From assembly GCA_950295325.1 (NCBI GenBank), contig OX485803.1, forward strand, positions 43,043,554 through 43,107,553: a stretch of 64,000 nucleotides of DNA, read 5' to 3'. The notes below the pieces were generated by a model. The model was not told the origin of the DNA and searched no databases. It was given only the letters and a program-made list of their open reading frames with translations. Below are positions 1 through 11,760 of the stretch, piece by piece. This DNA comes from Polytrichum commune. Lineage: Eukaryota; Streptophyta; Polytrichopsida; Polytrichales; Polytrichaceae. Position 1 is the stretch's first letter, and the number at the start of each line of letters is the position of its first letter. The position numbers and the translations under genes are program-made.

Positions 1-1916
1 GGGTTGTTTGGACTTGTCACAAACTCGATAAACAATTGGTCAACCTCTGCCTGAAACGTGCGGGCGTCGCCAGCCCAATATAGGAGCCGAGATTGCAGAT
101 AGTCTGCCATGACAGGATATCCCTGCAGTCCGGAGTAATTCAACATCCAAGTAAATTAGCATCACCACCTCCTCACTAAAGCAGTTTCCCGACCAACTTG
201 TCGGTTTTTTTAAAATTTTCCGTTCCAACTCCAAGATTTTGTAGAATATGAAGGCGTCGTAGGCAGCAAGTTTTTGCCATGCAATATTTTTCACAAATTT
301 GTAGGAAGTTGTAAAGAAGAGTCCAGATAATTGAGATTCGAGATTAGTCATATGCATGGAGTGGTGATATTGTAGGAAGAAGCCAGAGTGTAAACAATGT
401 CGTAACTCAAAATTTAGGATCAAATTCTATCATATGGATCAAATTCTAGAAATTCTCGGTATCTCAAAGTGCCTCATGTTGGCAAGTTAATCGTTCATGC
501 TTACGAGGAGTCTCACCTTTCTTGTGTGGTTCCACCACGTCGACCCAAGAGAGTTGCCGCGATCTACTTTTGCAATTGGGTTCTAGCGGCTTTGACATTG
601 ATATATGTTGTTTAGCAATCAAATTAAAGTGTATTCATTGTCTAATAGAATAGAATCATTGAAAACAAACAAACAAACAAAAACTGTCTCACACACACAA
701 ATTGCAAACAATACGGTCCTTGACAGTTTTGTTTTTACTCTGTGGTGTGTGTGTGTGTCTATTTGTCTATTTGTTTCCTTTTGTAGTATTGCCAGAATTT
801 TTTTTCATCGGAATGTTTACAAGCCATGATTAGGTGCCCAATTGTTCCGCATAATCCTAAGTTCAACCTATGATAAAGGAGTTTGTTGGCAATGTATGCG
901 TTTTTTGCATTCAGATCCATAGCAGTGTTCTGTGGGACTGACAATATTCCCCAGAAATATTCCCGAATATGTGAGGAATACTGCGTGGAATACTCTCAGT
1001 CCCACAGAACACTGTTATGGATCTGAATAATGTTATGTTGTCAAAAGAAAGAATAATTTGAACAAAAGGAAGAATGAAAGTGTAGACACTAATGAAGAAT
1101 TACTGACCGAGTAGTAAGGCGATTCAGCGACCACAGCGGCGGGTGTGGCGCCCGGCTCCTTGCTAGCCAAGGCGAAGAGAGCAGCTTGCAGGAGCTGCGT
1201 GCTGCCATTGCCAACCACTATCTTCTTGTCCCAAGTGATGGCATTGCCCACAAAGCCATGAATCTCCCGGATGGCATCATCCAACTCCTCGTGCACATAC
1301 CAAGGCCCAGTCAACTCCCCAAACGGCTTCTCCACGAAGTAGCTCATCAGGGAATCTGCGTGGCTAACAAAGATATGATGGTTCCTCTGTGGCTTCCAGA
1401 AGCTCTCGAACATCGTAGGGTCACCACTGCCACATTCATGAAGCAAGCACCGCACAATTCAAGAGATGATTAGTAGTCACAATACGAGTCCATGGATACC
1501 CTGGTCTACCAGACAAGATATTCCCATAATGGCAACTCTTCTTTCTAGAACTTCTTCATAGTATTCCCTGCCAATGCTTCTAACAGTTTATGATTTGTTG
1601 TTGTTTGTGAACGCTTGCAACATGCGTAGAAAGAGAACTCCAATGACACCATAAGTTTCTAAATCATAAAGGTTTTGAATTTCTTAAGTTTTTTTTGAGA
1701 ATATATATATATATTAATAAGCAACATTTCTCAAACATGGGTCACAAACATGGGTCATAAACTCTGATATTTTAGTGTGGAGAAAACATTAAGATATTTG
1801 CAAGGTCTCCAAATTAAAGAACTGCAATCATTCCAACAATCACTAGGTCAGGCGCATGGTTAATAATTTACTTACTGTTCGCAATGGAGCATGTGAGGAG
1901 TTCCGAGAGACAACAT
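1..1916 (-). CDS. TAR: TAA1/TAR-family aminotransferase-like gene, 3' part outside window
   Basis: This is a member of the plant tryptophan aminotransferase-related family, PLP enzymes that convert tryptophan to indole-3-pyruvate in auxin synthesis (family knowledge). The best-supported exon is 1108-1426 (319 bp). It has an acceptor GCAG at 1430-1427 and a donor GTCAGT after 1108, and it encodes GDPTMFESFW, the cofactor loop VGNGSTQLL and a C-terminal SPYYS. Its length and splice phases equal exon 2 of the gene at 27.5 kb. The next exon (about 125 down to 1) encodes LLYWAGDARTF and FVTSPNNP and runs off the window. Its 5' border is unclear because the reading frame shifts near 110-120. A possible first exon is 1876-1916, ATG to a GAACA/GTAAGT donor, giving HCEH before GDP; this is inferred only from phase and motif. 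Introns are 1427-1875 and about 126-1107. The catalytic-lysine exon portion lies outside the window, so activity cannot be judged. Confidence 0.75.
910..1027. mobile_element. Foldback MITE in intron of the TAR gene at 1-1916
   Basis: About 31 bp inverted arms (TTCAGATCCATAGCAGTGTT at 910 and its complement ending at 1027, one mismatch) flank a 50-60 bp core that is itself partly self-complementary. No clear target duplication is visible. It lies in the intron between exons 2 and 3. Confidence 0.7.
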
Positions 1917-3498
1917 AGTTCGAGTGATTGGTAGCCAGCCACGGCTGCGGTTGCAAGTTGCTCGCTGGGACTAATTGATTCTGAGCTCCTACACCTGTAG
2001 ATTGAAGCATTCAAATAAGATTGGGACACAATTCATTCCTCCCACTAAAATGTCCATTGACCCTAGCATATTCTTTATGGAACCATAAGTTAGAAGATAC
2101 TATATTAGAATAATTGGCCTCTGAATGTTTTCCAAATGCATAAACATGATGATTCAAGGCGGTCACGAATTGCAGAGAGACTTGAGAAAAATAAAGGACT
2201 TTATTTTTTATTTTTTTAATTTGGTTTTGTCTTCATCCCATGGGCACATTTATTTACATCAACCATGTGGTGTGACGACCGATACTAATTCCTATTCACC
2301 CACCACCAAATCCTTTTACTTGGATAATATCAGACAACACATCATTTCAAAGCCAGGCTGCACCACGCTGACTCAAAGTGGAAATCCGAAACAGGCAGAG
2401 AGACTCGAAGTACATAAAGAATAACTGGTGTCGTCTTACAGTTACTATATTTCTCACTGGCATATGCAATAAAGAGATCTGTTTTTTTTTACTATAAAAA
2501 GGACCATTTCGTAGAATCTCCTTAGCCATCTTCAATCCCCTAGCTGAACAGGTAATGTCGGCGAACTAGCAACCTGCGATCCTGTGCAACATTAACATCG
2601 TCTGTTCTCCGCTAGAGTATGGAGGAAGACATTACATTAAATACTTGAGACTCACAGCACTACGACCAGCTTCATCCATGGGAGAATCTACACAACTCTC
2701 ACACCAACACCCTCGACCCGCCACGACAATTACACGAGACTCAATCGTTTTCCGAAATGACGTACAAGCAGCAGCTCTTGAGTCTCGCTGTAGTTATTCT
2801 AGCTTAACTTTTGCACTAATTAACCGCGTTAACATGTATTCTTCCAAAGTTTGCAATCCCACAACAACAAATTCGCCGGAACACGTAGTAGCTCTGGCGA
2901 CTCACAAGACGTTCTCAAGTCCTTGCTACTTGGAGCATGCGATCATGCGGAATAAAAACGTGGCCAACAGAGAATGACTCACAGCTCGACAGTAACAACA
3001 GCATGAAAATTAGCTGGAAATTATAATACGCCCCATGAGCTATATAGCCAACTTGAAGCAGGGGTAGAATGATTCGCTGCCCGCCGACTCGCCTACCTAT
3101 CAGGCTACCACATTAACAAAATAATGTAAGAATTAACACTCACCTCCAAGTGCAATGAAAACGTAACCCCTCCCTCCTCACCTCTCACAGATACCGATCG
3201 GTCGACCGATCAGGTGCAGGCAGCATGAAGTATTGTGCAAGCTGTCGATCGATGGACGTCACAAGCTGGCCCAAAAGCAGGTGCAGCAGCACCAATACCC
3301 ACTACAAGTTAGCAGGGAAAAATTGAAGCCTGCGAATTGTTGTGGTCGGCCGATGTGGTCCAGCTGCTGAGCAAGTGAGATGTCACCGAGGAGATTGATG
3401 CCTCAAGGGTGGATCATCACAACGCAATCCAAGGCAAGGTCAGGATCCCAATCACAACACTTGCTCCCCGGCAGTGGCGCGGAGCAGAGCAGAGTAGC

Positions 3499-3547
3499 GA
3501 GAGAGAGAGAGAGAGAGAGGGAGAGAGGGAGAGAGAGGGAGAGAGAT
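3499..3547. repeat. GA microsatellite
   Basis: An interrupted GA/GGGA simple repeat of about 49 bp. A related GA-rich tract occurs near 36120-36170 and a pure one at 54665-54704. Confidence 0.9.
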
Positions 3548-6500
3548 TCAATGATCTCTTCACACACTATGTTATTATAATATATTAGGAAGTGGAGGCC
3601 AAACTTCTAAGCAAGGATCAATTAAAGTGTGTGTTAGTAAGTTTCTTACTACTAGCATCTTGGTTACGTTACTCTACTCTACTCTATGCGGGAATTGGGA
3701 GAGTCCGAGCTTACTTCTCTAATTTTACCTTGGTAAACACGGACGTCCGATGGAGATAATGCCCAAGGAGTTTTATAAGTTTGTGAGGTCTATTACTATA
3801 GATTCATCGTGGTTTTTGGTCCGGGTACATGATTAGGCTCCTATTGTGGACAAGGGGTAGCACCATCAAAACAACCTAGAGGCTGGCTAGGTTTGCGCAT
3901 TGTAAAAGGATGGAATTGTATGAAAATAAGGCAAGAAGTTTATCAAGTGAAAATAGAATGAGAAAAAAAATTCAGCACATTTTTTTACAGGTTGCAAAGC
4001 TGAATCTTGGAAGTCTATTGAGTCAGAAATAGTCCACAAATTTTGGAAAACGAAAGCTTGCTTAGCAGCTCAATATTTTAAACCCGGGTTAGAGGATGGC
4101 TTTTGTAAAAATTATATAAAAATAAAAGGACCTAAAAGTTGTGAGAAGAATAAATTAAATAAAAGGAGATGTAAAATAAGTTGGGTTGCATATTTATTAA
4201 AAAAAAACTCCACAATGTATATAGAGGAATGGAAGCATCTATTTTTTTTAGCCTTGTAGAGTGTCTAATTTAAAAAGATCCAAATGAGTAGTTGCCTCCA
4301 ATTAAAATTAAAAGTCATTGACAATGCTTTATTTATAATATTATAATATTATTATTAAAATTAAAAAGCCCAAAAAGTTGGGTAGTTTGGCCTATGATAC
4401 CAAAATTTAAAAAACCATATAATTAAGTTTTTAACGCGATTACATGTTTCAAGGAATGTTCATTTCATGTGTATGATTACATTTTTAAATTCCTTGTTGG
4501 AAGGGCTACAAGAATTTCCTACATTAAAACAAATTAAATCACTCAAGATCGGACTAAACTACATTATAAGTGATTATAGTGAGGGCCATATAATATGGGG
4601 GTTGCGTACCCAAGATTTGAAAAACACCTTGTATGTTTATAAAGAGGGATTTAAGAATTCTCCAAAATTTTGGTGGCTTGTCCTAAACTTTCTTAAACTA
4701 ATGCTTCCTTTTCAATTTGATTTAGATACAAATGCCATCCTCTGTTACTATACAGTAGGCTCAAAAATATTTCTAAAGTTGTATTGTTGGAAATTTTCTC
4801 TATCTACGGGGTACTAGAGTTTCTTGAACCAAAATGAAGTAAGACACTTCTCATTGCACCTAAATAATGACTAAAGTGCATAATATGTAAAATGCAATTA
4901 AAAATTGGCTTTATATAAGAAAATGATTTGCATATCTTGGGTTTTTTTGACATTAGGGTTAACATGTTCTTGACATTTGTAGTAGTTTTGGTAGAACAAG
5001 TGTAAGCATAGGGGCTTGGGGGGTGGACTCTTCATTGGAAACCTAAATGACATGCATATTAAGTCATTATGAAATTAAACCACATATATACAAGATGTTT
5101 AGAGAAGGAGCATATTAAGGAGAGAAAGAGGTTAGATAAAGTGAAGAGGAGGTGATAAATTACTCATCTGCGCATAGGTTGAGACAACAGACACCAATTT
5201 GGGTTGCAAGGGAATAGACATTTTCCACCTTCAAATCATACTTGAGGGGCTGAATCGATTAATTTTTTTCATTTTTGGTAATTTTTTTCTAGAAATATTT
5301 GATGAATAAAAAAAAGATTTTGCTAGTCCCAACTATATGGATGTAGTTTAAATTTCGCCTTGTACAATTTTCTTGTGTATGTTCACTCTAAAGCAAGCAT
5401 AAAATAAAATAAAATAAAATAGATAATACGTCATCTTTGAGTTGATTTGGAGCCCCAACGCTTTAAAATGGTCGTTTTACCCTTAAATTCTTTCATTTGG
5501 GTTCATATAGGGTAATATTTCTTAAACAAGATATTTTATAAATTAATTACAAATATCAAACTTTTTTTTAAATGATTCATCAAAGTGAACATGTAGGGGA
5601 CAATTTTCACTACCCCCCTCCCAATGAAACATATCATTATTCAAATAATCTTTGATAAAGAATCTCAATATCCAATCTTAAATCAATTTATATTTGACAA
5701 CACAAACCGTACATTCTACATAGCTATCCCAATATTTTTTATTTTATTTTTTCACTACCTAATCATATATTGTCGTCAATGGTTGAGTGGGGCATCATGG
5801 GGCCTTTTATACATATAAAACATATACAACACTGCATAATACTCTATAACACTGCATAATTTCAACAAGGAATCCACAAGTCTAGGAATTGAAGTATCCA
5901 TGATACTTATGCGTTTCTTTTTCTTTTTCTTTTTTCCCTTCCTTTCCCGGGGCCATTGTAATATAGAGTAGGCCACTTAGTTCTGGGGCCCTCCCCAAGA
6001 TAACAGAAGAATATCCAAATAACTTTGCATGTCTGAATTACGGTGCGATGGTGCCAACTGACTAATCCACTCACTAATCATTTCCAATTACGTAGTTCAA
6101 CTGTAACCACTTAATAAGCTCATTTGAGGAATTATGCATCACTCCCTACTAAGGGCCTCATTACATTAGAACCGAGAAGCCATTAGGAGAGAAATTTCAG
6201 CCAATGGGAGGCTCGGGGAGTTCACTGCGATAATATTAGAAAACAACGTGCGGGAAAATATAGGGTAATTTATATTCACAAAAGGAAAAACTTAGAATTT
6301 TCTTAGAAGTAATATAGGTGAGTATGTATGATAAAATTTGTATTATAAATAATATAGGCTTGATACAAATAACACATATTTTTAAAATATTTGTAAAAAT
6401 ATACTGTAGGATTTAAGGATCCTAGGTTTTTTTTGAAATAAGGTGTCCTTTGTGTTTAGAGGCGGGAAGATTTTGGATGAAAAACTACGTCGATTCTGTT

Positions 6501-7673
6501 GAAAAAATGGGATGAAAGATTGATGAGGGCGGATGACGGATTCCTGGGTTTAGGATTAAAGACATGCATTATTTGTTGATTATATACTAGTCTTCTTAAA
6601 AGCTAGGAATTGTTTTGCAAGATGAACATGACATTGTTCATTTGCTATGAACAGTTTTGCTAGTATTTTTAAATGCTAGAAACAATTTCTCAAGATAAAT
6701 TAGAGGAGTTTTGGTTGGTCTTGTGTCTGTCTGCTTCAAGCAGGATGTTGTAGTATTAACTCTATACCCTTCTACATTATTGCATGGACCCTATTTTTGC
6801 TTGCTTTTGTTGTTGGTGTTTTAATTGTTTTTTTACACTTAGTGCCGTTGTGTTTAATTGTGCGTGTAACTTGATTGAAGAACATGGGCTGATTTTGTTG
6901 TTTGAAACTGTTTATGAACACTCTTAATGTAAAACCTTGTTGTGCCTTGGATTTTGGTGACTTAGTACTTTGAATGCTCTTAAACCCTTTGGAGCAAAAT
7001 CAAATAATTATAATGAACATACCTAGCTTAAAATTAGAGCTTCATCAAATTTAAAAGTAATTATAGGGTCATTTAAAAAACAAGAAACTGAAAAATTATA
7101 TAATAATACGGTACAAGAAATTTAGGATGGATAATTAAATACCCCTTGAATAAATACCCTTGTCACGCACGTGTATACATATATACATGTCTAGTGAACT
7201 CCCTGAGATGGGAGGCCTAGAAACCGAGAAGACCAAAGAATGTCACTTTACACCCAAAATTTTCAACCCAAGGGACAGAAGGAGGAGAAAATGACATGAC
7301 AACACTTTTGTCCTTCGTGACAAGGAAAAGTGCACATATTTCAAGGCCCTCCGGATTTTGCGCCAGGCCCACCTCAAGAGGTGGGCTTGACGCAAATTCC
7401 GGGAGGCCGTTTGGCCAAAATTCTGACAACCAATCAGTTTTTTATTTTTTAAAAAATACTTCAGAATAACCACTTAAAAAAATCAGCACTTTACTTTTGT
7501 GGCCCCTTCTCAATTTACACTATATCCAAAGGCCATCAAATTCAAAAGTTGATTTCTCAAGGATGAGACATGGCCCTTGTGAGGTTTTTTCCTCCACGGC
7601 TTCTCGCCTCTAGTGTAATGAGGGCATAAGTAAACCTTATGTTTGCTTTCAAATTGACGCTCGGGATTCTTGT

Positions 7674-7812
7674 CAGCTGAAGGCTAGTACCCAGTCGCCA
7701 CCCACAACACGGCCACTTGGCACTCATCCATTGGCCTAGATGTGCATGGGAAGAGCGGATTTGAAATGTAATATTGAGTCACGTGGGCCATTGATCCAAT
7801 GGGAAGAAGAAT
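7674..7812. repeat. Dispersed repeat R3, copy 1
   Basis: The block runs from GGCTAGTACCCAGTCGCC through TTGGCCTAGATGTGCATGGG to GAGTCACGTGGGCCATTGAT. It recurs, diverged, at about 8335-8470 and 42200-42345. All three copies abut a copy of the hAT-like MITE family, so they may be flanks duplicated together or part of a larger element. Confidence 0.7.
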
Positions 7813-7872
7813 CATTATTCATGGCTGTGTTTGGCAACATTATTTCCAACTAAGTTAATAAACTGTAATCAC

Positions 7873-8309
7873 CACTGTCCGGGGAAGGTTTTGGGTATGT
7901 ATAATACATAGTCGGTCAAGATCCATGTGATTCTAAATCCACCCGGTTACATGTTGACATCTTCCGGTTTTGCTTTAAATTCATTCATTCGAAGTATATT
8001 CCACTATAGATTCCCCTAATATGACCGGTAATTAATTTCTCCTGAAGTCCCGAACTTTCAACCGGTTATTTCTCAAACTCAACCGGTTCATTTTGGGCAT
8101 AATCGGTTGAGATGATCCTAGTGTTTGCAAATCCAACCGGTTACATGTTGATGACATCCTTCGGTTTTCCTTTATGAAATTGGGGCATATTCTTCCATAG
8201 ATTCCTCTAAAATGATCGGTAATCCTCCTGCCGTCTTGGACTTCAACCGGTGATTCCTCAAACTCAACCGGTTCATCTGTAACTAACCACCGGTTCTCCC
8301 CGGACATAG
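7873..8309 (+). mobile_element. hAT-like MITE family A, dimeric copy
   Basis: Two head-to-tail units of the roughly 235 bp family (hallmarks: TTTTGGGCATAATCGG near the start, ACCGGTTACATGTTGA, CTAAAATGATCGGTAAT, CTCAACCGGTTCATCTGTAA and a CCGGTTCTCCCCG end) are fused at about 8092. The first lacks its 3' end and the second its 5' end. The whole is flanked by GTAATCAC (7865-7872) and GCAATCAC (8310-8317), an 8 bp target duplication with one mismatch, so it probably inserted as one dimer. Confidence 0.85.
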
Positions 8310-8334
8310 GCAATCACTGAAGCTTACTTGAGGA

Positions 8335-8472
8335 GCTGCTGCTAGTACACAGTTGCCACACACGTCCACGTGGCAGTTACTTATTGGCCTAGGTGTGCAT
8401 GGGGACAGTGGATTGGAAATTCAAGATCGAGTCACGTGGGCCGTTGATTATTCACGAAGGAGGGACGTGACA
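8335..8472. repeat. Dispersed repeat R3, copy 2
   Basis: Similar to 7674-7812 and 42200-42345: GCTAGTACACAGTTGCC, a CCACGTGGCAGTTA block, TTGGCCTAGGTGTGCATGGG, then GAGTCACGTGGGCC. Confidence 0.7.
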
Positions 8473-9930
8473 GCTCTCACTAACTGCCTGCCTGTCAGAC
8501 AGTCTGTGCATGCAGACTTGAGGTCGTTCGGTGACCACTCTAAAATTAATTAATGAGCTTCGGCTTGTGATGTTGTAAGGAAACGAAAGAAAAGTCCTAG
8601 TATGTGGTTGACTCACTCTTTCTAATGGTTATCGATCTAGTAACATATTTGAGTGTTTGGAAAAAGGGATCTATTATAGTATTTCTAGGGTTAAATTTGA
8701 AATAGTTAAGGGTAACTTGGGAGGGCGTCGATTAGAATCTTCACTTTGACGTCGACTTAGAATTCTTGCATTTTAATTTCGACTACGAAACTTGAAATGC
8801 CAACCTGTGTGATTCACTACTGTTAAATGGATGAGAGACGATTTTGTGACCTGATCCGACAACGAAAATTGTTGGCAGAGTTGGAAGTGCCTGCAATAAG
8901 GTCACATATCGTAAGTGGGCTTCAAATGGAACTCCTTAAAAGAAAAAGAAAAAAATTCCCGCTGACTGACACACTATTATATCTATGTTGCTATTCGTTT
9001 CTTCATATGTGGAGCTCATATGAATGTCTTAAGAAATGTCAAAGGGGGACTTCCCTTTCTTTTTCAAAATCATAGAGGTCATATCCCCCCACCCCTAAAT
9101 TGTGTTCACTATTCAGCTTAGAAAAGTTTATGAAATTTGAGGAGATTAGAGTTGGCCTAAATTAATTCAATGGGATTTTTCGAAGTTGGGAGCTGGTCCC
9201 TCTTGATTTTTTAATGGTTGTTTTCTTTCCACTTGTGATGTGGGCTCGGAGTTAGTGATTGAATTCGAATGTAGAGCAACTTATTCCCAGGGTGGCAACA
9301 CATGTATAATAATAAAAGGGTCATTGGAAAAATAAGGCAATTTTGGAAATAAGGAAACACATTTTGGTTCGTTGAGGACTAAATGCAATTTAACACCTCT
9401 TGGCATACCAAAACAAAATTCATCCTCAATGACATGATATATAATGTTCTTGGTTCAAAGCTTCTTGCTACCTCCAAGCATGCACCAAAGACTTACCTAA
9501 TATGGAAGGTGTGAAGTATGCAAAACAATGAGCTCCCGACCAAAAGTCATGTTGACGTATGAAGTAAAGAATAACTGCATGTGAACATGTGTTTTTTGTG
9601 ATGTCCATTCTTAGATCCACACCTTACCAGACACCACTCAAATAGATGTACCTGATTGAGATTACTAATTAGGCCCACTTCCCTTCAATTATAAAGAGGA
9701 GCCCAAAGCCTGGATAGTATTGTTGGATATCAATATTGTTTCAATGCATTTTCTCGCAACAAGGTGAAGTCTTGTTAGAATTTGGCTAATTATACTGTCT
9801 GTAAAGTAAATTATGTTGTAGTGGGTGTGAGGCTTGCTTCACCATGTAATTAATGCAGACTTCAATTGAAATGAAGTACTAACTTCCTCTTCACTAGAAC
9901 ATGAAAACGTGGACCTGAGCAATATAAAGG
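8473..9930. other. Gene-free stretch with decayed repeats
   Basis: No recognisable gene. A diverged minus-strand copy of dispersed repeat R1 may lie at about 9005-9125 (GAGCTCATATGAATGTCTTA) and another near 9460-9670. The remainder shows nothing I can assign. Confidence 0.5.
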
Positions 9931-9938
9931 GTTGAGAT

Positions 9939-10178
9939 CAGTGCCCGGGAAGTTTTTGGGCGTATATTGTCGGTCAAGATCCTACTGATTCTAAATCCAA
10001 CCAGTTACATGTATGTTGACATCTTCCGGTTTTGCTTTTGTTCATTTGATGAGGTATATTCCACTATAGATTCCTCTAAAATGATCGGTAATTCTCCTGA
10101 AGTCTCCCACTTCAAACGGTTATTTCTCAAACTCAATCGGTTCATCTGTAACCAACCACCGGTTCTCCCCGAGCAGTG
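9939..10178 (+). mobile_element. hAT-like MITE family A, intact copy with perfect TSD
   Basis: The terminal inverted repeats are CAGTGCCCGGGAAG and, as reverse complement of the right end, CACTGCTCGGGGAG. A perfect 8 bp target duplication GTTGAGAT sits at 9931-9938 and 10179-10186. The 8 bp duplication and CAGTG-type ends point to the hAT superfamily. The element is 240 bp with no coding capacity. This is the best type copy of the family in the window. Confidence 0.92.
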
Positions 10179-10186
10179 GTTGAGAT

Positions 10187-11515
10187 ACTTACTTTGGGTT
10201 CTTTTCAAAATAACATGGACCAGATGATTCCAAAGAGCATTTGTGCATCATTTAATATGGTAACCCTTATATCCTCATATTGAGTCCTTGGACTGCTTTT
10301 GTCCAGAAATTAATGGATCAAATGACAAATATGTACACTAAGTTAGACTTCCTTTTGTGCCAAAATGTACTAGACTGATACAAAATCGTGACAAAATTAG
10401 GAACTAATTGTAACAATGTTTTGGCGTGACTCACTCGTTATACTCTAATTCTGTCAGGTTAAGATTTCCTTTTGGGTATCCAGTGCAGTTCGGTGGATGC
10501 CAGAGTTATTGGACTAAGGTGCATGTATGTAGACAAGGTGGTCTGAGCCTGCCTGACAAAGTTAGTTATGAGTGCTAGGTATAATGTGATGTTAATTGGT
10601 TCGTCGTTCATGTTCTCCAACTTCTACCAACTAGATTTACACAACAAAAACTTGTATTACATTAGCAAAACTATGATGAAGCATTAGCAAAAATCGAAGT
10701 GAAAATTGGACCTCCCATGATATAGTTATGGTTATCGGAAGTGCATGTTTGTTGCTTCTTTAACTAAAACATATAGATACTCCCATTTTTGTTGCCTGAT
10801 GAACATGGAGTATTTAACAAAATTTGAAGATGTAAAAGTCCAACCGCTCTCAAACATATGCCTTTATGGACCTGTTTGATCTTCACCTAGCCACACACCA
10901 CTTACATATAGGTGTCCAATTAATAAAAGTAATTGAGCGGTTTTCATTTCAGATATTAACCAGTGCCGCCTATTCATATCTCAATCTCACCTTTGGATTG
11001 CAATTTGAGTCCTCCATGTGTTTTTAAGGAAAAGAATATGTACTGTACATTATTAGTCACACACTTACTAGATAGATTAAAATTTTCATGTTAAAATTTC
11101 TCATGTTTTAAAACTAATTATAATATGTTTACCCTGGCCCCTAGAGTCGAGGGTTTATGACAAATGCATGGAAATTATCTAGTCTCCCCGGGTGGCAACC
11201 ATCTAGAGCACTAACACGGTGACCACCTACAGAACATGGTTTAGAGATGTTATATCATTTCAAAGAAGCAATATTTGGGAGCTACTTTCACATTATACGC
11301 ATTTTTAAGACTAAGCATTCTACAAATAAAAATTATAAATTTTCTCAAAAGCAAAATTCAACACCTAAGATGATGACCCTTTTTTTTAGAAAGATTGATG
11401 AATCTAATTATAATTCTAAAAACGACATTTGAAAGACTAAATCTTTTTCAATTCAGACACTGATTGCATCAATCATCGATGCCCTTCCTCCAAGCATGTT
11501 TCTCCTCGTTGTGAA
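10187..11515. other. Gene-free stretch, start of segmental-duplication block A
   Basis: No gene seen. Parts resemble the 43.2 kb region (GTGCAGTT...GTATGCCAG motifs). A segment at 10593-10632 (TTCATGTTCTCCAAcTTCTACC) resembles 47593-47632. At about 11210-11395 lies a copy of dispersed repeat R2, also found at 12340-12495 and 44395-44550. Confidence 0.5.
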
Positions 11516-11523
11516 CGAACAAA

Positions 11524-11752
11524 TAGAGTCTGGGGGGAATTTTGGGCATAATCGGTCAAACTCTTTGTATGTCCAAGTCCAACCGGTTACATGTTGACAT
11601 CTTTCAGGTTTTCTTCTTTGATTTGAAGTGTATTCTTCTATAGATTCCTCTAAAATGATCGGTAATTCTCCGGAAGTCACCAACTTCAACCAATTATTTG
11701 TCAAACTCAAGCAGTTCATCTGTACCTGGTGGTCAGTTCTCCCTGCTCATTG
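11524..11752 (+). mobile_element. hAT-like MITE family A copy
   Basis: A 229 bp member. It carries TTTTGGGCATAATCGG, AACCGGTTACATGTTGACAT and CTCTAAAATGATCGGTAATT and ends near CATTG. Flanks CGAACAAA and AGAACAAA form an 8 bp duplication with one mismatch. Confidence 0.85.
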
Positions 11753-11760
11753 AGAACAAA

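Larger units (their letters stand above)
1917..7864. other. Gene-free AT-rich stretch
   Basis: I find no convincing gene. The short open frames lack recognisable domains and codon bias. It contains a GA-rich microsatellite near 3499-3547, an (AAAAT)n tract near 5397-5420, and a segment at about 3560-3640 (around TTCTAAGCAAGGA) that resembles 36190-36260. A plus-strand TATAAAAAG at about 2493 has no gene behind it. Confidence 0.6.

Noticed and set aside
1102-1455. Plus-strand frame opposite the TAR exon at 1108-1426
   Set aside because: Shadow of the minus-strand exon; the minus strand carries the family motifs and splice sites.
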